From Heterobilharzia americana (lineage: Eukaryota > Platyhelminthes > Trematoda > Strigeidida > Schistosomatidae), in assembly GCA_944470555.2 (NCBI GenBank), contig OX104130.1:76947160-77011159 (forward strand): a DNA stretch of 64,000 bases, in the 5' to 3' direction. The notes beneath the pieces are model-generated. The model did no database searches. It saw only the letters and a list, made by a program, of their open reading frames with translations, and was not told the origin of the DNA. Positions 57,840-64,000 of this stretch are shown piece by piece (position 1 is the stretch's first letter; every line of letters begins with the position of its first letter). Made by a program: the position numbers and the translations under genes.

Positions 57840-57960
57840 TGTACTGAGTGGTGACTGAAGGCGAGAAAAAATTCTAGACCACTACCGCATTCAAACCAGC
57901 GACCATCGGGTTACCGGCGCAATGGTCTACTAACTGAGCTACGAGGTCAGACTGCTGACA
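57840..57960 (-). mobile_element. tRNA-like SINE head (second type)
   Basis: Minus strand: GACCTCGTAGCTCAGTTAG followed by TAGACCATTG (A box, D arm), then GGTAACCCGATGGTCGC and GCTGGTTTGAATGCGG (B box with changes), then TTTTCTCGCCTTCAGTCAC. It matches 29221-29345. It sits directly after a PLE remnant read in the same direction. Confidence 0.75.
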
Positions 57961-58290
57961 AGAATTTTATATCTCTTCAATCATTTCATCAGGTTCCTTT
58001 TGTATTGGAAGGGGAAGGCACTAAAGAAGTACGTGTATTGACCTGCTGATATTGGTTTTCTATGTACACTTAGTTTCAGAGTCCAATCTAACCTTCAAGA
58101 AATGAGATACTGTCATTTTTCTCCTCTTCCATTGTTAAGTTGATGGCTGGATGAACACTATTGAATTTATTGAGAACAGCATTCTTATCATTCTCACCTT
58201 TGAAAACTATAATGGTATCATCCATGTGACGACAATATAACTCTTAATGGCTAATAGTATCGTTCATCAGACCATTCTCTAGTTGTGTCC
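57961..58290 (-). pseudogene. PLE reverse transcriptase fragment
   Basis: On the minus strand it reads LENGLMNDTISH, a stop, then ELYCRHMDDTIIVFKGENDK, then NKFNSVHPAINLTMEEEKND and YIENQYQQVNTRTS. This aligns with the RT at 31946-32903 (YCRYIRDTFLIASNENDAR, NSIHPAITFTNETE). The catalytic box is MDD here, so both aspartates remain. Only ~110 codons survive, with a frame change after SFLEG. Confidence 0.8.
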
Positions 58291-59691
58291 GCTGATATCA
58301 ACAATTGTTATATTACCAGAATATCAGTCCAAATAAATGGCGCCAATGAGGGATGAACGATGTCAACCATCATTATTGTTGAGCTGATCTAAACAGTTTT
58401 TTCAACAAATTCTGGATATTTTTGAGAAGTAAGTACAGTCTCAAAAGTATTTTGAAAATAAGAAACAATTTACGCGCATGGTTGCTATGAATGCAGCGAT
58501 CAAGTTTGATATAAAATATGTGAAGTCCTTGTAAGAAGCTCTGAAATTAGGGGTCACCATTTTTGTCACTGGGAACGGACGCTTTCGAATAAAATCGAAT
58601 GATGTTATCACTGTGTGATGAACAAATTTGGAGAATATGGTCTATACAATGCACACTCCATGCCTCAATTATATCATACTCACTATGCGTTCCTAGTGTC
58701 TGTTAAATGATATTATATAGTATCGTAAGCGCGTACTCACAAGATGTCTTTAAGTATGATGAAGCTCAGTTCTACTACTTTTTGGCTTTTGAGATTTTAT
58801 CTGATAATGCCAGTTAATGATGAAAACGTCATGCCAATTACTTACTTATATGTAAGCTGTCGTCCTTTGTTTTTCAATATAACTGTCAGGAAATGCGTTA
58901 GTGACATTTTTGATTAGCCTAAATGAGTTCTTTCTATCGAATATACTCCTTTGATTGTAAAACTGACAGGTTATATAATGGTTTTTCTACACTTTTTCAT
59001 AGTATGTAGTCGAACTTTGGTTTCAGCAAAACTGTTCAGTGAAAATTTTACTTGAATCGTGTCATTAATACAATGAAAGTGCAGTGAACTCAGTTTTCTT
59101 TTACTCATGTCTTTAGTAATTATTGTTTCTTTTTGCACTCATGAACTTTGGTTATCACGTAAAGTGCACTTGTTACACCTTGGGAATTCGTTTCCATTAG
59201 CATTTGAGTTTCCATAATGTTGAAATATTTTATCATACCTGAGAATAAACTATTTAGAATTAAATAACTACTCATTTTTTTCTTCTGTGAAATTCGTGAA
59301 AATAATCGAAAAATATAAAGTTTAGAATTTGTGAAAAGTGATGCACCTTTCAAGGAAGTATCAGAAGACTTCATTCATAACAGAGAAGCATAAGGATGCA
59401 TTCTGAATTTATAATGGACAATGAAAGTCTCTTTTTAGAGAAACTAGTTCACATATTTCAAGATAGTAGATTAATCATATGGACACTAGCCTTTTGTTAC
59501 TTATATATTCAAAAGCAATATACACAGATGATAATCAGTTGAACCTGGTATTCGGTTAATACTGTACATCTTAAACCTATTCTCACTAGTTTCTACTTCG
59601 GTTTTTGCTTTGCACACACTCAATGACTTCACTCACTACCATTAAACTGGGAGTATTTTACAGCTGACCAGTCCTGGAGCATCATCTTCAT
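58291..59691. other. No gene recognised
   Basis: AT-rich DNA. The frame 59120-59374 (minus) is low in complexity and has no recognised domain. Confidence 0.5.
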
Positions 59692-60165
59692 TTAACAGGG
59701 GCCAGTGAAACTCATGCTAAACATACTCAGATTTCTGCTCAACGTATTCAGAAGACGCTGCACTATGTCAGTGTTTTCATTCAGCAGGAAAGCATCATCT
59801 GCATATGCTAAGTCAGTCACCTGACCTCTAGGGAGTAGTTCAATCCCTTTGAAGTCAGACGTACCTAGGGTTATCTCCATTTGTGAGTTCTTAATGAAGT
59901 TAAATATGAACGGTGAAAGTAGACATCCCTGGCAGATACCACTAGTTGTCATCAATTCTGATGTCAAGATAGCAGCTATCAGCCAAATCTTCGATAATCG
60001 TCGTCACTATAATTGATTCGGTCAACCACAAAATCCAAGGGTCCCCAAAAAAATTTGTAAAAGACTGTCTTTTGAATGTCTGAGCAATACTGTCTATAAT
60101 CCATAACACGTTCCAAAGAAGTTTAGGAAGACTTGTCAGTTCAACAAATGAAAGCGGCAAAATTA
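59692..60165 (-). pseudogene. Non-LTR reverse transcriptase fragment, other clade
   Basis: On the minus strand, MTTSGICQGCLLSPFIFNFI matches RT block 4 (consensus GVRQGCPLSP) and VTDLAYADDAFLLNENTDIV is the catalytic YADD box. The upstream frame (59942-60160) has VLWIIDSIAQTFKRQSFTNF, which looks like the preceding RT region in a different phase. The protein differs clearly from the RTE and PLE polymerases in the window; the clade (CR1-like or other) cannot be fixed by eye. The fragment lacks both ends. Confidence 0.8.
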
Positions 60166-60659
60166 TTCCAAGTCTATTTCTTCTTCAGTAGTTGTCAAAT
60201 TTATGTAAACATTTTTTTATTATCATATAATTTTAACCAAAGTTTTGTACTAGTTTGTTGTATTCCTTAACGTTAGTCAAGAAAACAAGATGAAAAATGC
60301 TTCAAAATAAAAAAACAAAACAAATTAGGCTGGATTTATTCACGAAACCACTGAACACAATTGATAGTCCAAGCTAAAAGTCATATCAAAATTTGTTAAC
60401 TACAAAAATTGGGGAAAATTTAAGAAATACCGAAAGGAAGAAGCTTTTGAATTCTGGTCGAATAGCAGCTTGACATTTATATGAGGCTGAAAACGCACAA
60501 GTTATGAGAAGTCACAAACAGAAAACTCTAACAAACTCTATTAATTTTAGTTCAAAAAAGTAGTTTTTTCCTAAAGTCGCATGCGAACCTTTTCCGCTTT
60601 TCAGTAATTTTCACAGAATGATAGTGGTTGTACAGTTTAAAAGAAGAGAAAAAAATTGA
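60166..60659. other. No feature recognised
   Basis: AT-rich spacer. Confidence 0.5.
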
Positions 60660-61040
60660 TTCTATCTAGAGGTTCGTGGATGTTTTTGAATTGGTTTTAG
60701 GTTGGAATTGATCGTGTACTGATATCAGTTGGAGGAACATTGGAAACCTGGAAGCATTCGACAATAGCTCTTTCTTCCTAGTATGAGACTTCTCAGCAGT
60801 GTGAACCCATCGCCCGGCACTACCAGGAATCGAACTTGGAACCTTCAGGTTCCGCGACTGGCGTGTTATCATTGAGCGACTGGGTTGGAATCCTATGGTT
60901 TATATTTCCTACTTCTGTCAGTTCATGACAGCGCGACCTACATCCAATGTCATCTTTAGGTAACTGTCCTCATGTTTGATTTGGTTGACTCCACTGATCA
61001 CGATCTCTCATTAGGACGTTGTGAATCAGCTCTCGAAGCT
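60660..61040 (-). mobile_element. tRNA-derived SINE, minus, full unit
   Basis: Minus strand: 5' extension with TCGAGAGCTGATTCACAACG and GATCAGTGGAGTCAACC, then GTCATGAACTGACAGAAG, CAGTCGCTCAATGATAACACG, AGGTTCCAAGTTCGATTCC (B box), AGAAGTCTCATACTAGG, and tail CAACTGATATCAGTAC. Nearly identical over 200 bp to 61350-61560 in inverse. Confidence 0.85.
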
Positions 61041-61250
61041 AGTAACGTGCAGGTCGTGGAGCCTGAAGGTCTAAGGTTCGATTCCTGGTGATGCAGGGCG
61101 ATGGGTGAATACTGCTTAGAAGTCCCATGCTGAGACGAAACAGTTGTCCAGTGCTCCCAGGTTTTCAATGTTCCTCCAAGTGGTGTCAGTTCATGATGAA
61201 TTCCTACCTAAAATCAATTAATAGACGTCCACAAACCTTCGGATAGAAAA
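61041..61250 (+). mobile_element. tRNA-derived SINE, plus, 5'-truncated
   Basis: Starts inside the head (GGTCGTGGAGCCTGAAGG), with a good B box (AAGGTTCGATTCCTGG), GAAGTCCCATGCTGAGACG, AACAGTTGTCCAGTGC and tail GTGTCAGTTCATGATGAATT. The tail extends to AGACGTCCACAAACCTTCGG, as in the minus copy. Confidence 0.85.
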
Positions 61251-61261
61251 AATCCAGCGCT

Positions 61262-61560
61262 CATTGACGACTAGCTTCGAGAAGTGATTCCTCAATTTCT
61301 GATGGGAAGTCGTGACCGGTAGGGCTAACCAAGTGGCAGGAGTAGGAAATATAAACCATAGGATTCCAACCCAGTCGCTCAATGATAACACGCCAGTCGC
61401 GGAACCTGAAGGTTCCAAGTTCGATTCCTGGTAGTGCCGGGCGATAGGTTCACACTGCTGAGAAGTCCCATACTAGGAAGAAAGAGCTATTGTCGAATGC
61501 TCCCAGGTTTCCAATGTTCCTCCATCTGATATCAGTACATGACTAATTCCAACCTAAAGA
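61262..61560 (+). mobile_element. tRNA-derived SINE, plus, full unit
   Basis: 5' extension TAGCTTCGAGAAGTGATTCC and CGTGACCGGTAGGGC, head CCCAGTCGCTCAATGATAAC, B box AAGTTCGATTCCTGG, GAGAAGTCCCATACTAGG, tail CATCTGATATCAGTACATG. Third member of the cluster; forms an inverted repeat with 60660-60905. Confidence 0.85.
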
Positions 61561-61868
61561 AAGGACAATGTTGTTGTACATTCATAATCTTTGTGTGAAT
61601 GCGTACTGAGTGTAAACAATTTCCATACAACTCAAGAAATCTAATAAACTTGAATACATGATAAACAAACAATTAAAGGATTAGCTAGAGGCATACAAGA
61701 TAAGCATACTTCATTACATTATGCATCAAAACCTACTCAACTTATTTTTAGGTGACTCCTGAGTTTAAGCAACACAAAAAAATACACAGCATAATCTGAA
61801 AAAAATATGTATGTAGTTTTCAAAAAATTAGTTTATAAAATGATAATATTAACACCCTTCAGTATGTA
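61561..61868. other. No feature recognised
   Basis: AT-rich spacer before the RTE fragment. Confidence 0.5.
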
Positions 61869-63172
61869 TTCAACAGAGTATAGAATGGCAGTCAACTCAC
61901 TACATCAACTCCATCTACTCTGAGAAGGCCTTCCACAGCATCGACCAACAAGTAATTACACAGACACCTGCTTCTACACTACGCAATACCACAAACATTC
62001 ATCAACCTCATTCAACAACTATATGAAGACACGACATGCCAGCCAACTTATTCACAATGGACAGCTCAGCTCAGTGATGCCTTTGAAACGAAGTGAAGAC
62101 AGGAGTAAAGCAAGGCTGCCACCTACTATCAACCATGATATTCCTGATTGTGGTCGACTGGATGGCATCATGCAGCAGATAAGAGTGAGGAGCGAGAAGA
62201 GGGCACACACTGGCTGGACCATGGAAAGGAACCTAGAAGATTTGGATTTGGCCAACGATGACTCGTGTCTACTATTGCACAAACTGGAAGATCTACAGGC
62301 GAAAAGTAACAAGTTGAGAGAAGAGCTGATTCAGGGCAGCGAAGATGGGACACCATTCAAGTGAATGTAGGGGAGACAGAGGTGATGAAGATACCCAATC
62401 AACAACAACACCACCGACAACGACAACGATAAGCTCCAATGACCATCAACGGGAGAGAGTTAAAGGAAGTAGCCTCCTTCACCTACCTATCTAGGCAGGC
62501 AGCACTGTTTCAACTACAGGCACCACAGGCACAGGCACAGACGAGCATGTCAAAGTCACAATCGGAAAAGCAAGACAGGCATTCATTAACCTGAAACCAG
62601 TGTGCAGATCTTCTGCACTCCACTCCACTCCACTTCACTCCACTCCACTCAGCATAAAGCGTGAACATTTTCGGGATTTTCTACACCAACTTCAGTCAAG
62701 TCAGTGCTTGTGTATGGTTGAGAAACTTGGTGCGCTATGGAAGGGATTTCCAGCAAACTACAGATACTCATCAACAACTGCTGCCTACGCTGTCTCGTTA
62801 CTGAAGCTGAGGTTGTCAGAATAATGAGAATAAGCAACAAGGAACTGTGGCTGGGTGACAGGCATCAGCGAACCAACCAAGAGTCTATCACTGGACAAAT
62901 ATGCAGTGTAATGATGTGGAGATGGATTGGACTGGGCATACACTGAGAAGGCCGACTGGGGACATCACGCGTCGGGCCAGTAGTCAAGTTGAACCCCGAT
63001 GGGAAGCGATGAGTTTGGTGTCTGAGTTGAGGGTGACATGGAGGAGATCATGTGAGGATGAAATGAGAGCTTGTGAGCTGTCTTGGAACCAAGTTTGAAA
63101 GATTTCAGAGACGAGAGTGGAAAAGAGATGTGCTGCTGAAGCCCTATGTTCCATTAGGAACCCAGGGGACGA
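61869..63172 (+). mobile_element. RTE copy, 5'-truncated, defective lineage
   Basis: Starts in the RT region (AACAGAGTATAGAATGGCAG) and ends CCCAGGGGACGAATAAAAAT. Closest to the copy at 52296-56554, sharing the CCACTCCACTTCACTCCACT run. Where that copy has the long GGCT tract this one has CTGGGTGACAGGCATCAGCG, which is the unexpanded state. No convincing target-site duplication. Confidence 0.95.
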
Positions 63173-64000
63173 ATAAAAATGTTGAGGTGTATTTTCACCT
63201 ACAAACATCAATTCGCATCTTTCATATTTGAACCTCATTTTAATGACAATCTGTTGCATAACAAATAATATGAATATTTATTCCATATCGTTTCTTTATT
63301 GTAAACTATGCGATTTGGGATAACTAAAGGATTTATTTCTATAACATATTCATGAAGAATGTGGGCTGAAAGTGTGTGTTAATAGAAATAGTTTCCTTTT
63401 GGCTTAGTATATCTCTCCACGTACATGATTTTCTTTTACTTGCGGGATCAGAAAATATACTGTTAATCTATACCCAAGAGTTTGTTTTTCTGGATTGGTA
63501 TCAAAAATACAAAAATTCTAATCAACTGTTTTTATCGAAATGCTCCTACACATTGATTAAATGAAATATATAAATGATGATGCATACTGAGGCTGCTCAT
63601 AGTCATTTATGTGTGATATTCAAAGGGCAATCACTCATAACCACCCGAATTAGATTACAAGTTATAATCTGTAACTATCGAAGGAAGGATGCTTCTGGAA
63701 TACACATATCTAGAAATCATTAAACATTCAGAAGTTTCCTTTTGGTCAGTTGAATAAAACTTCAGTATTTACTTATATGGCTTCTAAATACCCACGTCTT
63801 TCATCGGTTTCAATCATATGCATTTCATGTATAAATAAAGCAAGACAAAATCTAGGTAATGTAATTTCTCTGTTTTATTGCAATATGCACTGTATTAACT
63901 CTATTGTGGAATTACATAGAAATCAAAGTTATGTAGTTTCATCAACTGTATTCACCGAAATACAAATGATTCATAATGACTTGACCAATAAACACAAAGG
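63173..64000. other. No feature recognised
   Basis: AT-rich DNA with one short frame (63376-63564 plus) lacking any recognised domain. Confidence 0.5.

Noticed and set aside
61869..63200. Target-site duplication (TGTATTC / TGTATTTTC)
   Set aside because: Position and spacing do not fit the element ends, so I left the copy without one.

Overview
The window looks like non-coding, repeat-packed DNA from a blood fluke (family Schistosomatidae, Schistosoma-like). It is AT-rich, has no recognisable operons or host genes, and holds RTE-type non-LTR retrotransposons, Penelope-like elements (PLEs) of the kind with a C-terminal GIY-YIG nuclease, and tRNA-derived SINEs. Some of those SINEs carry the hammerhead ribozyme known from the schistosome Sm-alpha family. 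The species cannot be fixed by eye. I found no convincing host exon in 64 kb.

Layout. 1-8 kb is mostly unassigned AT-rich DNA with an old RTE end, two SINEs and a PLE fold-back (6987-7636). 8.1-9 kb holds a 30-bp-arm palindrome, an inverted repeat around a hammerhead remnant, and an Sm-alpha-type SINE with a nearly complete hammerhead. 9479-12720 (minus) is the best-preserved gene in the window: an RTE with endonuclease and reverse transcriptase in one open frame, flanked by a perfect 15-bp target-site duplication. 13-17.7 kb has three truncated RTE copies. 17.7-20.4 kb is a broken PLE (plus). 21.5-25 kb and 29.8-30.9 kb are related defective RTE copies. 31.0-33.9 kb is a second broken PLE (minus) between 194-bp inverted repeats. 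36 kb has two oppositely oriented hammerhead SINEs. 37.6-41.1 kb, 42.7-44.4 kb and 52.3-56.55 kb are further RTE copies, the last containing foreign DNA and a giant GGCT microsatellite. 45-48 kb and 60.7-61.6 kb are clusters of tRNA-derived SINEs. 49.6-50.4 kb is a PLE fragment with 78-bp inverted arms. 61.9-63.2 kb is a last RTE 3' end.

How the parts relate. The intact RTE is a plausible source of machinery. Most other RTE copies belong to a second, defective lineage: they share the same short tandem duplications that break the reading frame, yet several have their own target-site duplications. That pattern fits mobilisation in trans. The PLEs recur as inverted-arm or fold-back structures in two unrelated families (6987-7636 and 49629-50406; 31007-33918 with the palindrome at 8086-8164). 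With the hammerhead SINEs and inverted SINE pairs, the window is unusually rich in sequence able to form long RNA or DNA hairpins.
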